Positions 45,001-54,640 of a stretch of 64,000 nt of DNA are shown here, one piece after another. The translations under genes were made by a program, and so were the position numbers. This DNA comes from Bufo bufo (lineage: Eukaryota > Chordata > Amphibia > Anura > Bufonidae). Every line of letters begins with the position of its first letter. Position 1 is the stretch's first letter. The DNA lies in the NCBI RefSeq assembly GCF_905171765.1, contig NC_053389.1, positions 218,866,624 through 218,930,623 on the forward strand, written 5' to 3'. The notes beneath the pieces were generated by a model. It worked only from the letters and a program-made list of their open reading frames with translations. It ran no database searches and was not told the origin of the DNA.

Positions 45001-45816
45001 AACATGTCCTATTATTGTCCGCATAATGGACAAGGATAGTACTGTTCTATCAGGGGCCAGCTGTTCCGTTCCGCAAAAAACGGAATGCACACGGACGTCA
45101 TCCGTATTTTTTACCGCAAAATACTGAAAAAGCCATACGGTCGTGTGCAAGAGGCCTAATGGGGCAGAATATGTATGATGGGGCGGGTGCAGGGACAAGA
45201 AGATAGACAGTAGAAACCAGGAGATGTTGCGCTGCGCTGGGACCCACAGTGCAGTGCGGCAGGAAGTAATCACACAGATAAACATCTATGTCAACAATCA
45301 GTTGGGGACCGTAGGAGCCATGCAGCAGTGTAAAAACTACGTAGAATCATTGGGGGAACCTTGACTCAGATGGTACTAGTGAGTGAACGGTTTTAAAAAT
45401 AATAATTTCGATCCCGGACAACCCCTTTAAGGTGGTTAATTAGTCTTTTTCTGTTGATAAATGAAATCATTAGAGTCACAGCATGAGGTGGACATGTACC
45501 TAGTCATCACATTCTCTTACCAGAGGTGGAGGCGTATTCTCCGATGAATCGTCCGGTGAGGAATCGCACAATCAGCGCTGTAAAGACCAGATTGGAATAT
45601 ATTGTAAAACCCCATCCTTGGATCTATAGGCATCATAGCTAAAGGTTGTGCTTGGTGGAATATATAGTGCCGTATGCTGATAAATATGGGTCATGCTCTG
45701 TGCCTTTCATGTCCAATGTATCTGTGCTCTACAGGTACCGAGTCTTCTGCACAGTGATACTTACCAGACTTTCCAGCTCCTTTGCTGCCCAGCACAGATA
45801 GTTTAATGTGGTTCAT
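38753..45816 (-). CDS. RERGL: RERGL, RERG/Ras-like small GTPase, five coding exons
   Basis: Joining 45816-45765, 45577-45521, 40978-40905, 40110-39962 and 39035-38753 gives 615 nt and an unbroken 204-residue protein. Every intron has GT-AG ends (187, 4542, 794 and 926 bp). The product resembles human RERGL along its length; the C-terminal [18 protein letters not shown] is especially close. Visible GTPase boxes are GSKGAGKS (G1, residues 10-17), NKQD (G4, 122-125) and ELSAAE (G5, 150-155). The G3 box reads DPCTQ (57-61), so the usual switch II glycine is Thr. RERGL is known to lack a normal G3, so GTP hydrolysis may be weak. There is no C-terminal CAAX box, so no prenyl anchor is expected. The start fits the family and has A at -3. 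Identification is firm. Its cellular role is poorly known, but it is used as a smooth-muscle marker in mammals. Confidence 0.95.
39369..39457. repeat. Palindrome with hammerhead-like arms in RERGL intron 4
   Basis: The arms are centred on GGTACC (39410-39415). The right arm reads CCTGATGAAGAGACC and AGGTATTGC. The left arm, on the minus strand, reads CCTAATGAAGAGAAC, AGTCTTGAAAGCTTACTG. Compared with a type I hammerhead, each arm keeps parts (CTGATGA on one, GAAAGCTT on the other) but neither is complete. AGCT would be the short palindromic stem III. Confidence 0.5.
39962..40110 (-). CDS. RERGL: RERGL coding exon 4
   Basis: The acceptor is CACATTGCAG and the donor AAAG|GTAAGAAA. The exon encodes residues 62-110 plus two bases of codon 111, including [16 protein letters not shown], the conserved core strand of the Ras fold. 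Confidence 0.93.
40238..40730. mobile_element. TTAA MITE in RERGL intron 3
   Basis: TTAA at 40234-40237 and 40731-40734 flanks AGGGAACCTGTCATCAA and TTGATGACAGGTTCCCT, which are inverted repeats extended by ATGCTGACC/GGGCAGCAT. A second copy of the same family starts at 47132. Confidence 0.9.
40905..40978 (-). CDS. RERGL: RERGL coding exon 3
   Basis: The acceptor is CTCATTTTCAG and the donor CCCAG|GTAATG. It encodes the second and third bases of codon 37 through codon 61, including VEIYDPCTQ with the altered G3 box. Confidence 0.93.
41057..41647 (+). mobile_element. Probable solo LTR in RERGL intron 2
   Basis: The segment begins TGTCACCGAGG and ends CCCCACA (TG...CA). It has a TATA-like GGCATAAAAACC near 41244 and an AATAAACACTGC polyadenylation-type signal near 41562. 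The flanking bases do not form an intact 4-6 bp duplication. No internal retroviral genes are present. Confidence 0.5.
43222..43988. mobile_element. Harbinger-type MITE nested in the Tc1 element
   Basis: GGCCTCTTTCACACTTGCG and ACGCAGGTGTGAAAGAGCCC are the ends. TAA lies at the left (43219-43221) and TTA at the right (43989-43991), one base off. The interior contains a long palindrome around 43500 with GATCACG and GGGGCGCTC(T/C) arms. Confidence 0.8.
44089..44355 (+). pseudogene. Tc1 transposase C-terminal fragment
   Basis: The 88-codon frame has [20 protein letters not shown], which carries the third catalytic residue (Glu), and then the usual C-terminal helices ending in [11 protein letters not shown]. 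The first two catalytic Asp residues and most of the DNA-binding domain are gone. Confidence 0.85.
44498..44851. repeat. Fragment of a TTAA-type MITE, no gene
   Basis: CATGTCCTACCTTTG, a GGTGACATCACC/GGTGACGTCACC inverted pair and CCACGCCCCTCC resemble the interior of the MITE at 46565-47127. Clear ends are not visible. Confidence 0.4.
44855..45156. mobile_element. Harbinger-type MITE in RERGL intron 2
   Basis: The ends are GGCCTTTTTTTTCTG and GTGTGCAAGAGGCC. TAA is present on both sides (44852-44854 and 45157-45159). Confidence 0.75.
45521..45577 (-). CDS. RERGL: RERGL coding exon 2
   Basis: The acceptor is GGTCTTTACAG and the donor CCTCTG|GTAAGAG. The exon encodes [19 protein letters not shown], following the P-loop, with split codons at both ends. 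Confidence 0.93.
45765..45816 (-). CDS. RERGL: RERGL coding exon 1
   Basis: The ATG complement is at 45814-45816, in context AAAACATGA. It encodes [17 protein letters not shown], the first beta strand and complete P-loop, then the donor TCTG|GTAAGTATC. Confidence 0.93.
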
Positions 45817-45928
45817 GTTTTCGGGTCAGTCGATTCCCCCCTCATCTTCAGTAATGATAGTTCCCAGGGACTGTGGGTGATCCACACACATCACGGCTCC
45901 AAGCTGTGGAATTTCCTGCAGCTCTGGA

Positions 45929-45953
45929 ATATATAAATAGAGCGATGACATCA
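45929..45953 (-). promoter_or_regulatory. Candidate RERGL core promoter
   Basis: On the minus strand TGATGTCATCG (a CRE/AP-1-like site, 45943-45953) is followed by CTATTTATATA (45930-45940), which is both TATA-like and MEF2-like. The start codon is about 115 bp downstream, so a 5' UTR of about 80-90 nt is plausible if this box is used. Function is inferred from motif and position only. Confidence 0.4.
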
Positions 45954-45974
45954 CAGGAGCCACTGCCGAACCTC

Positions 45975-46215
45975 GTAACCCCCCTTCCCCAGCACTCATT
46001 ATCCTCACCCCCCTCCCATCATTCTTCTGACCAGCTTTCAACATCTTTACAACCCTCATCCTCCTCAACGACCCTTGCTAACCTCATCATCAGCTTCAGT
46101 ATCCTTCTCACCAGCACTCATCAAACCACATCAATCCCCTCTCTGCTCATCCTCTCCATCCTTATCAACCTCATCCCTGTCCTTCTTATCACTCTCATCA
46201 TCCCCACCCCTCATA
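45975..46215. repeat. C/T-rich low-complexity tract
   Basis: The plus strand is dominated by CTCATC, CCTC and CACTCATC words. The open frames here (45873-46320) give Ser/Leu/Ile-rich low-complexity peptides and are not supported as genes. Confidence 0.7.
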
Positions 46216-46564
46216 TCACACATGGGACGTTTTTCTGGGGTTAAGGGAATATTATTTATTTTTTTACCAGAATTTCTCCTTTTAAAAGATCTGTCTCTGT
46301 GCCTCAGATATAAACAGTAACTTTTGTCACATCAAGAAATTCCCGGATGGAAGAAACCAAATGCCTCAAAATTCTCTCAAGAAACTGAAAATAAATGTGA
46401 GAAAACCTACAAAAACCATAAAAACATAATGATCACTTATTTTTCTTAATTATGGACTGGATTTAACTATAGACAACATTTTTCGTGAGATAACCCCTTT
46501 AATTAAACTCAATCAGTTTGGCCATCACAAGCTAAAAGCACCTAAAAATAATTTAATCCCTTAA

Positions 46565-47127
46565 AGGGCTCCTGTCACCCCCCATTGTGAAATTTTCATT
46601 AGCCGACATTAGCTATTTGCTAATGTCAGCTGAGTGCAATCATACATGTCCTACCTTTGTGGCTTATTTCTTGTAAAAATCATACTTTTATCATATGCAA
46701 ATGTCTTTACTACCAGCAAGTTGGCCGTGTACTTGCTGGTAGCCGCCGCATCTGCCGCTTCTAGACACGCCCCATCTCCTCTTGATAGATAGCGAGCGCT
46801 CTCCTCCTCCCGCTGGCCCCATCTTCTGCTGAATTCCCGCGCCTGCGCTGTAACGTTCCTTGATCGGCGCAGGCGTACTGAGTGCGTCAGCGATAATCAG
46901 CAGTCTTCTCTTCCGGGTGTAGTGTGATGTAATCGGCGCAGGCGCACTGAGGAAGGAGCTGGCAAGCGCGCATCCTTCACTCAGTACGCCTGCGCCGATC
47001 GAGTAACGTTACGGCGCAGGCACGGGAATTCAGCAGCAGACGGGGCCAGCGGGAGGAGGAGAGCGCTCGCTGGCCCTGTCTATCAAGAGGAGATGGGGCG
47101 TGTCTAGAAGCGGCAGATGCGGCGGCT
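46565..47127. mobile_element. TTAA MITE, largely palindromic, right end lost
   Basis: TTAA (46561-46564) is followed by AGGGCTCCTGTCACCCC. The interior is a long palindrome centred near 46920, with arms such as AGATGCGGCGG/CCGCCGCATCT and GGCGCAGGCG/CGCCTGCGCC. The mirror of the outer left arm is missing: a second TTAA MITE begins directly at 47132. Confidence 0.65.
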
Positions 47128-47131
47128 TTAA

Positions 47132-47562
47132 AGGGAACCTGTCATCAACTTTATGCTGACCTCAATGAGGGCAGCATAGAATAGTGACAGAAATGCTGAT
47201 TTCAGCGGTGTGTCACTCATGAGCTAAAAGTAAGTGGCTGTCAAGAACCAGCATCATATCCATTGCAGCTCAGGCCTGGAAAAGAGTCAAATCTACCTGA
47301 GAAGAGTCAGTGTTATCCATAATCTCCTGCTCTCACCCATCTGCTGATGATTGGCAGTTCTCTCCTAGAGAGAAAGGGAGAAAACTAGGTAGAAGCCTGT
47401 CAGTCATCAGCAGGTGGGCAGGAGAGCAGGACTTCATAAATGACCATGACTCTTCTCAGGTTGCCGCGACTCTTTTCCAGGCCCAGTCTGCAAGGATTAT
47501 GATGTTGGTTCTCGCAACCACTTACTTTTAACTTTTAAATGACAGATCGCTAAATCAACTCA
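47132..47562. mobile_element. TTAA MITE, left part (split by about 7.6 kb)
   Basis: TTAA at 47128-47131 precedes AGGGAACCTGTCATCAA. The sequence is about 90% like 40238-40665 by eye. It stops at 47562, where CR1 tail repeats begin, and resumes at about 55160. Confidence 0.85.
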
Positions 47563-47576
47563 TAGTAACATAGTAA

Positions 47577-48024
47577 GGCTACTTTCACACCTGCGTTCGG
47601 TGCGGATCCGTCTTGTATCTGCACAGACGGATCCTCACCAATAATACAAACGCTTGTATCCGTTCAGAACCGATCCGTTTGCATTATTCTTTTAAAAAAA
47701 AGTCTAAGTCAAAACGGATCCGTCCTGACTTACATTGAAAGTTAATAGATGATGGATCCTTTTTCAATTGCACCATATTGTGTGAGTGAAAACAGATCCG
47801 TCCCTATTGACTTACATTGTAAGTCAGGACGGATCTTTTTGGCTCCGCATCGTCAGGCAGACATCAAAACGCTGCAAGCAGCGTTTTGGTGTCCGCCTCC
47901 AGAGCGGAATGGAGGCTGAACGGAGGCAAACTGATGCATTCTGAACAGATCCTTATCCATTCAGAATGCATTGGGGCTGAACTGATCAGTTTTTGGCCGC
48001 TTCTGACACAGTGTGAAAGTAGCC
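47577..48024. mobile_element. Harbinger-type MITE in the CR1 tail
   Basis: GGCTACTTTCACACCTGCG and CAGTGTGAAAGTAGCC are the ends. TAA duplicates at 47574-47576 and 48025-48027. Removing it restores a regular ACATAGTA repeat, so the insertion site is unambiguous. Confidence 0.9.
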
Positions 48025-48184
48025 TAACATAGTATATAAGACTGAAAAAAGACATCTGTCCATCCAGTTCGGCCTGTTATCCTGCAAGTTGATCCAGAGG
48101 AAGGCAAAAAAAAAAAATGTGAGGTAGAAGCCAATTTTCCCCACTTAAGGGGGAAAAAATTCCTTCCCAACTCCATTCATGCAA

Positions 48185-49360
48185 TCAGATAGCTCCCTGG
48201 AACAGCCTATAGCCTATAATATTATTACACTCCAGAAATACATCCAGGCCCCTCTTGCACTCTTTTAGTGAACTCACCATCACCACCTCCTCAGGCAGAG
48301 AGTTCCATATTCTCACTGCTCTTACCGTAAAGAATCCTCTTCTATGTTTGTGTACAAACCTTCTTTCCTCCAGACGCAGAGGATGTCCCCTCATCACAGT
48401 CCTGGGGATAAATAGATGATGGGAGAGATCTCTGTACTGACCCCTGATATATTTATACATAGTAATTAGATCTCCCCTCAGTCGTCTTTTTTCTAAAGTG
48501 AATAACCCTAATTTTGATAATTTTTCAGAGTACTGTAGTTGCCCCATTCCAGTTATTACTTTAGTTGCCCTCCTCTGAACCGTCTCTAGCTCTGCTATGT
48601 CTGCATTGTTCACAGGAGCCCAGAACTGTACACAGTACTCCATGTGTGGTCTGACTAGTGATTTGTAAAGTGGTAGGACTATGTTCTCATCACGGGCATC
48701 TATGCCCCTTTTGATGCATCCCATTATCTTATTGGCCTTGGCAACAGCTGCCTGACACTGGTTTTTACAGCTTAGTTTGCTGTTTAATACAATTCCTAGG
48801 TCCTTTTCCATGTCAGTGTTACCCAGTATTAGTATGTACGGGTGACTTGCATTATTCCTTCCCATGTGCATAACTTTACATTTGTCAGTGTTAAACCTCG
48901 TCTGCCACTTCTCTGCCCAAGCCTCCAATCTATCCAGATCCCTCTGTAGTAGTATACTGTCCTCTTCAGTGTTAATTACTTTACACAGTTTAGTGTCATC
49001 TGCAAAAGTGTATATTTTACTGTCTAAGCCTTTTACAAGATCATTAATAAATATATTGAAGAGAATAGGGCCCAATACTGACCCCTGAGGTACCCCACTA
49101 GTGACAGTGACCCAATCTGAGTGTGTACCGTTAATAACCACCCTCTGTTTTCTATCATTGAGCCAGTTACTTACCCACATACAGACGTTTTCTCCCAGTC
49201 CGAGCATTCTCATTTTATATACTAACCTTTTATGTGGTACACTGTCAAATGCTTTGGAGAAGTCCAGATACACGACATCCATTGATTCGCCGCTGTCAAG
49301 TCTAGAACTTACCTCCTCATAGAAACTGATTAAATTAGTTTGACATGACCGATCCCTCAT
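48185..49360 (-). pseudogene. CR1 ORF2, intact C-terminal 391 codons (copy B)
   Basis: The frame starts at MRDRSCQTNLISFYEE and includes [40 protein letters not shown], and the thumb and C-terminal part (FVHKHRRGFFTVRAVRIWNS) to a natural stop. It has no internal stop or frameshift, so this copy is younger than A and C. It still lacks the endonuclease and RT blocks 0-2, hence is not a functional gene. Confidence 0.85.
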
Positions 49361-49632
49361 GAAGCCATGCTGATATGATGTTATTTGCTTGTTTTAATTG
49401 AGATCCTCCAAGATAGCATCTCTTATAAGACCTTCAAACAGTTTACCCACAACAGATGTTAAACTTACCGGCCTATAGTTTCCGGGGTCTGTTTTTGGAC
49501 CCTTTTTGAATATTGGCACCACATTTGCTATACACCAATCCTGTGGAACACTCCCTGTCAGTATAGAGTCTGTAAATATCAGAAATAAGGGTCTGGCTAT
49601 GACATTACTTAATTCTCTTAGGATACGGAGGT

Positions 49633-50405
49633 CCCACACTCCAAGATGGTGTGCTCTGCATTCTTCAACTCTGCTGAGAAACGTGTATTTGTGGTCATAG
49701 GCCATAAGTGGTTACCTGTGAGCCAATCATCTGTTGTGCAATAGCTCTAGTTCTGGAAGTCAGCACTGTATATTGTGTGCAGTGGAAGGAGCTAATTACT
49801 GCAGCACTGCTCCTATTCAACTCAGTGAGGGCAGCGTTGCAGTAACCCTGTCTGTACACTACACACGATGGACGGAACTGGAGATCTGCCACTGACTTCC
49901 AGAGGGTGTGCAGGGTGCTGAACCTCCAAGGATCAGATTTTGAAGGATTATCCTGAGGATAGGCTATCAATACAAAAGTACAGGAAAACCCCTTTAAAAT
50001 GTGATGAGGGAGATTCTGTAACACAGCCAGTATATTTGTCTCATTTGTAATAATTGACGTTATATGGTATTCAACAATATACAGCACTAGGCTTCCTGCT
50101 TCGGGGATTAAAGAGTGCTATATTGCGATTATATTTCTTTGCTCACCACTGTTGGTATGGAAATGTATGCCCTCAGTGTTTCCAAAATGATTTACTGATA
50201 TTCAAATGTACCCTTCTGTGCATTATCTCCAAAATCTCTGTCCATAGGCAATGCATTGAGTAGCTTAACCCTTTTATGACCGGTCCCAAAACAGAACTGA
50301 ATGTCCAGGCAACTTTTTGTGATTTTGTGCACATGTTGGTTTAGTGACCGTAGCTTTTTTATTTGTTTGACTACCAAAATAACTTTAGCGATTTTTTTTT
50401 TTTAC
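49633..50405. other. Repeat-like DNA without a recognised gene
   Basis: This includes a segment (49900-50000) with GGATTATCCTGAGGATAGG, a common interspersed-repeat motif, and AT-rich sequence. The short frames on both strands resemble no protein family. Confidence 0.35.
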
Positions 50406-50409
50406 TTGA

Positions 50410-50875
50410 CATTTATTTTAATTTTTTTAACTTTCTTTATTAAGGTTCCAATAATAACAAACAATTTTATAAACTTATATATATATTACCGTCATTTTCA
50501 AACCCCATATACCCCACCCCAAACCCCTCCCCCTCCAATTCCCTGATGTGTCCTCCTTCGCCACCAGCCCTCCGTAACCAGACCGAGGAAAGATGTAGAA
50601 GGATGGAGAGCGGAGGAAGCTCTATAGATTCCAGTCTCCCCAAATTTTACTCCATTTTATCTCAGTGTCTCTTTGCTTATACAGGATGTGTTCGTATCTC
50701 TTGTTGGTATCTACCAACTTTAACCATGTATTAATACTTGGAACCTTTCGTGCAAACCAAGAGCGTGCCATTAGGAGTCTTGCCAGGAACATTATCTTAA
50801 ACAGAAGATTTTTTTTATATTGATGACAACCCACCCTGGCAAGATCCCCCAATACCCCAAAATCAACAGTAAGGC
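50410..50875 (-). pseudogene. L1/Tx1-like LINE ORF2 C-terminus and 3' UTR
   Basis: Minus-strand translation of 50840-50622 gives FLARLLMARSWFARKVPSIN, TWLKLVD and a Tyr/Arg-rich tail to a stop. This is the end of an L1-like ORF2 (the A-x2-L-L-x-R-x-W pattern). 3' UTR-like sequence continues to about 50410, where TTTATTAAGG suggests a polyadenylation region. Confidence 0.55.
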
Positions 50876-51117
50876 TACTTTCTAAAGTGAATAACCCTAA
50901 TGTTGATAATCTTTCAGGGTACTGTAGTTGCCCCATTCCAGTTATTACTTTAGTTGCCCTCCTCTGGACCTTCTCCAGCTCTGCTATGTCTGCCTTGTTC
51001 ACAGGAGCCCAGAACTGTACACAGTACTCCATGTGAGGTCTGACTAGCGATTTATAAAGTGATAGGACTATGTTCTCATCACGGGCATCTATGCCCCTTT
51101 TGATGTAACCCATTATC

Positions 51118-52436
51118 TTATTGGCCTTGGCAGCAGCTGCCTGACACTGGTTTTTTGCAGCTTAGTTTGCTGTTCACTAAAATTCCTAGGTCCTTTTCCA
51201 TGTCAGTGTTACCCAATGTTTTACCATTTCGTATGTACGGGTGACTTGCATTATTCCTTCCCATGTGCATAACTTTACATTTGTCAGTGTTAAACCTCAT
51301 CTGCCACTTATCTGCCCAAGCCTCTAATCTATCCAGATCCCTCTGTAGTAGTATACTGTCCTCTTCCGTGTTAATTACTTTACAGAGTTTAGTGTCATCT
51401 GCAAAAATTTATATTTTACTGTGCAAGCCTTCTACAAGATCATTAATAAATATATTGAAGAGAATAGGGCCCAATACTGACCCCTGAGGTACCCCACTAG
51501 TGACAGTGACCCAATCTGAGTGTGTACCATTAATAACCACCCTCTGTTTTCTATCATTGAGCCAGTTACTTATCCACATACATACATTTTCTCCCAGTTC
51601 TCATTTTATATACTAACCTTTTATGCGGTACAGTGTCAAATGCTTTTGAAAAGTCCAGATACAGATGTAGCAGGGTTAACACTCAAACGCTTAACTCAAA
51701 TTTCTTAACTCATCGTGTTATCTTGAAACAAAAGCCATTGAAAAGCAATTGAAGGTGTTTGCTTAACGCATTTAGTTTAGATAACATCTCTCATAAAGCA
51801 TGAGTGTTAACTCTACTATATCTGTATACGACATCCATTGATTTGTCGCTGTCAAGTCTAGAACTTACCTCCTCATAGAAACTGATTAAATTAGTTTGAC
51901 ATGATTGATCCCTCATGAAGCCATACTGATATGGCGTTATTTGCTTATTTTCATTGAGGTACTCCAAGATAGCATCTCTTAGAAAACCTTCAAACAGTTT
52001 ACCCACGACAGATGATAAACTTACCGGCCTATAGTTTCCAAGCTCTGTTTTTGGACCCTTTTTGAATATTGGCACCACATTTGCTATGCGCCAATCCTGT
52101 AGGACATTCCCTGTCAGTATAGTCCTTAAATATCAGAAATAAGGGTCTGGCTATGACATTACTTAATTCCCTTAGGATACGGGGGTGTATGCCATCCGGT
52201 TATGGTGATTTGTCTATTTTAATCTTTTTAAGACGCCGCTGTACTTCTCCCTGGGTCAGACAGGGCACTTTTAATAGGGGATTTACTTTTACATTCTGCA
52301 TTTCATCTGACAGTTTATTTTGCTCAGTAAATACAGTGGAGAAAAAAATATTTAACAGCTTTGCTTTCTCCTCATCGCTCTCTGCGACTCCCCCCTCATT
52401 ACTCTGTAAAGGGCAGACATTTATACTTTTCACCAT
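51118..52436 (-). pseudogene. CR1 ORF2 reverse transcriptase (copy C), multiple breaks
   Basis: Pieces at 52436-52200, 52078-51791 and 51300-51118 contain LKKIKIDKSP, NYRPVSLSSVVGKLFEGFLR and FNTDKCKVMHMGRNN. YLDFSKAFD is interrupted by the nested MITE, and several frameshifts and stops are present. Confidence 0.8.
51662..51824. mobile_element. Tc1/mariner-type MITE, 163 bp, TA duplication
   Basis: CAGATGTAGCAGGGTTAACA and its complement TGTTAACTCTACTATATCTG (near-perfect) are the ends. TA lies at 51660-51661 and 51825-51826. The equivalent site in CR1 copy A reads CCAGATATACGACATCC, an exact empty site with a single TA. Confidence 0.9.
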
Positions 52437-52468
52437 TTATATAATTGAAGAACATTTTAGGGTTAGTT

Positions 52469-53563
52469 TTACTCTCTTTGGCAATTAATCTCTCGGTCTC
52501 TAGTTTGGCCGCTTTTATTTGTTTTTTCCTTATAGTTTTTCAGTGCTTCCTCACTACCCTCCTGTTTTAGTGATTTATATGCTTTCTTTTTGTCATTTAT
52601 TGCTTTCTTTACAGTTCTGTTTATCCACATTGGTTTCTTTTTGTTCCTTAACCTTTTATTCCCATACGGTATGTACCTCTCACAATGAGATTTTAGGATG
52701 CTTTTAAAAATATCCCATTTTGTGGCTGTATTTTTATTTTTGAGGACTTTGTCCCAGTTAGTTAGGCCTATGGCCTCTCTTAGTTGGCTAAATTTAGCTT
52801 TTTTAAAGTTTGGTATTTTTGTTCCTCCCTGAAGAAACACTCTTTTGAATGATAATTGGAAGGTTATTACTTTATGGTCACTATTTCCCAGGTATCCCCC
52901 AACCTGCACATCTGTTGTTCTGTCAGGTCTATTGGTTAGCACTAAGTCTAGTATGGCCGTCCCTCTAGTCGGGTCCTGAACCAGTTGGGAAAGTTAATTG
53001 TCTTTGGTTATTTCCAAGAACCTTTTTCATTTATGAGATGTACAAGTTTCAGTTTCCCAGTCTATATCTGGGTAGTTGAAGTCCCCCATAATAACCACCT
53101 CATTATGATTTGCCGCCTCGTCTATGTTGTTTAGTAGCAGATTTTCTGTGGGCTTTGGTATATTAGGTGGTTTATAATAAACTCCTATTCATAATTTATT
53201 ATTGTTTTTGCCTCCATGTATTTCTACCCACAGTGACTCCACATGTTCATGTCCCTCACTTATATCTTCTCGGACTGTGGGCTTTATACAGGACTTTACA
53301 TAAAGGCAGAACCCTCCCCCTCTCCGGTTTTGGCGATCCTTTCTAAACAGACTGTAACCCTGTACAACTGCCCAGTCATAGCTATCATCCAGCCATGTCT
53401 CAGTTATTCCCACTATGTCATAGTCCTCCTCACACATCACTAATTCCAGTTCCCCAGTTTTATTAGTCAGGCTTCTGGCATTAGTATACATACATTTGAG
53501 AGGTCTATGTATATTTTTTACCCTACACCTTTCCTTCTGAACTGTTCTAGTCCCTCCTTCCAT
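52469..53563 (-). pseudogene. CR1 ORF2 endonuclease (copy C), two pieces
   Basis: Piece 53563-53189 gives NARSLTNK, ITETWLDDS and GGGFCLYVK. Piece 52942-52469 gives NSDHKVITFQLSFKR and the basic linker KKKPMWINRTVK. The D-x-N block falls in a third frame near 53085. Frameshifts and stops inactivate it. Confidence 0.8.
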
Positions 53564-53782
53564 TCCTCCCCCAGTCCTACTACCTTGCCACCAGTCTCTA
53601 TCTTCACTATCTTGCCCTCCTATAACGTACTTACCCTCCCCCCCCAGTCCCTAGTTTAAACACACCTCCAACCTTCTAGCCATCTTTCCCCCAGCACAGC
53701 TGCCCCTTCCCCATTGAGGTGCAGCCCATCCCTACGATAGAGCCTGTAGCCGAGAGAGAAGTCGACCCAGTTCTCCAGGAAC

Positions 53783-54600
53783 TCAAACCCCCTCCTTCCT
53801 ACACCAGTTCTTGAGCCACTTGTTAACCTCCCTAATCTCCCGTTGCCTTTCTTGTGTGGCTTGTGGTACAGGCAGTATTTCGGAAAATACTACCTTTGAG
53901 GTCCTTGCCCTAAGCTTCTGACCTAAATCCCTAAAATCTTTTTTAAGGATGCTCCACCTACCTCTAACTTTGTCATTGGTTCTGATATGGACCATGACCG
54001 CTGGATCTTCTGCAGCCCCTCCCAGTAATCTGTCAACCCGATCCATGATGTGTCGAACTCGAGCGTTGGGAAGACAACACACCGTTCGACAATCCCGGTC
54101 TTTGTGACAGATCACCCTATCTGTACCCCTAATAATTGAGTCTCCCACTACCAGCACCTGTCTGGCCTGCCATGCTCTTCTGGTCCCCTGCTTACTGGAG
54201 CCGACATTTTCCTGACTGGCAGAGGAAGCGTCTGGCTGCAGCAGTGCTGTCCCTGAACTGACATCCCCCTCATCTGCCAACCTTGCAAACTTGTTGGAGT
54301 GTGTCAGATCAGGGCTAGCCTCCCTGGCACTCTTCCCTCTACCCCGATTTCAAACTGTTACCCAGCTAGCTACCTCACTTTCCTCAGCCTCCTCGCTACC
54401 ACCCTCCCCTCCATCTATCCCAAACAGTGCTTGCTCAGTGAGCAGCAAACTCTTTTCCAAATTGTCAATGCCTCTCAGTGTTAAAACTCACCCGTTTAGA
54501 TACTCGATGTGAGATTCCAAACGTGCAATTTGCTCACATTTTGTACAAATATATGCACCCTCAAACGGCTGTTCTAGGACTGCATACATTAGACACAATG
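53783..54600 (-). pseudogene. CR1 ORF1 with SGNH esterase domain (copy C)
   Basis: The N-terminal Cys pairs (CTLC and CTKC) are within 54739-54488, and the esterase part is at 54280-53783 with GDSIIRGTD. Its HIGTND block is altered to HIRTND. A frameshift ends the frame at 53783 before the DGLHLN block, which can still be seen in another frame near 53730. It is useful as a reference because its linker keeps GAG where copy A has a stop. Confidence 0.8.
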
Positions 54601-54640
54601 TGCACTGGACTGCACTGTCAATAATGGAACACATACAAAA

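Larger units (their letters stand above)
47563..49632 (-). mobile_element. CR1 LINE copy B, 5' truncated
   Basis: The 3' tail of ACATAGTA repeats is at the left (47563-47576, continued at 48025-48035 after a nested MITE). ORF2 sequence runs to about 49632, where it joins unrelated DNA, the usual 5' truncation of a LINE. The part 49394-49632 is shifted in frame and precedes the intact frame below. Confidence 0.85.
50880..54640 (-). mobile_element. CR1 LINE copy C, 3' truncated
   Basis: On the minus strand it runs from ORF1 (about 54640) through the ORF2 endonuclease and RT to the C-terminal region. It stops abruptly at 50880 with about 700 bp of ORF2 end and 3' UTR missing. The junction reads AAGGCTACTTT|CTAAAGTG; the left side equals the first 11 bases of a Harbinger-type MITE. 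Loss of a 3' end is unusual for LINEs and points to a later deletion. A 163-bp Tc1-type MITE is nested at 51662-51824. Confidence 0.85.

Noticed and set aside
45873..46320. Ser/Leu/Ile-rich frames upstream of RERGL
   Set aside because: They come from a C/T-rich simple tract overlapping the putative promoter region; no domain.
50622..51113. A possible real CR1-L1 fusion gene
   Set aside because: Both halves are LINE C-terminal scraps lacking catalytic blocks; the open frame across the scar is best explained by chance.
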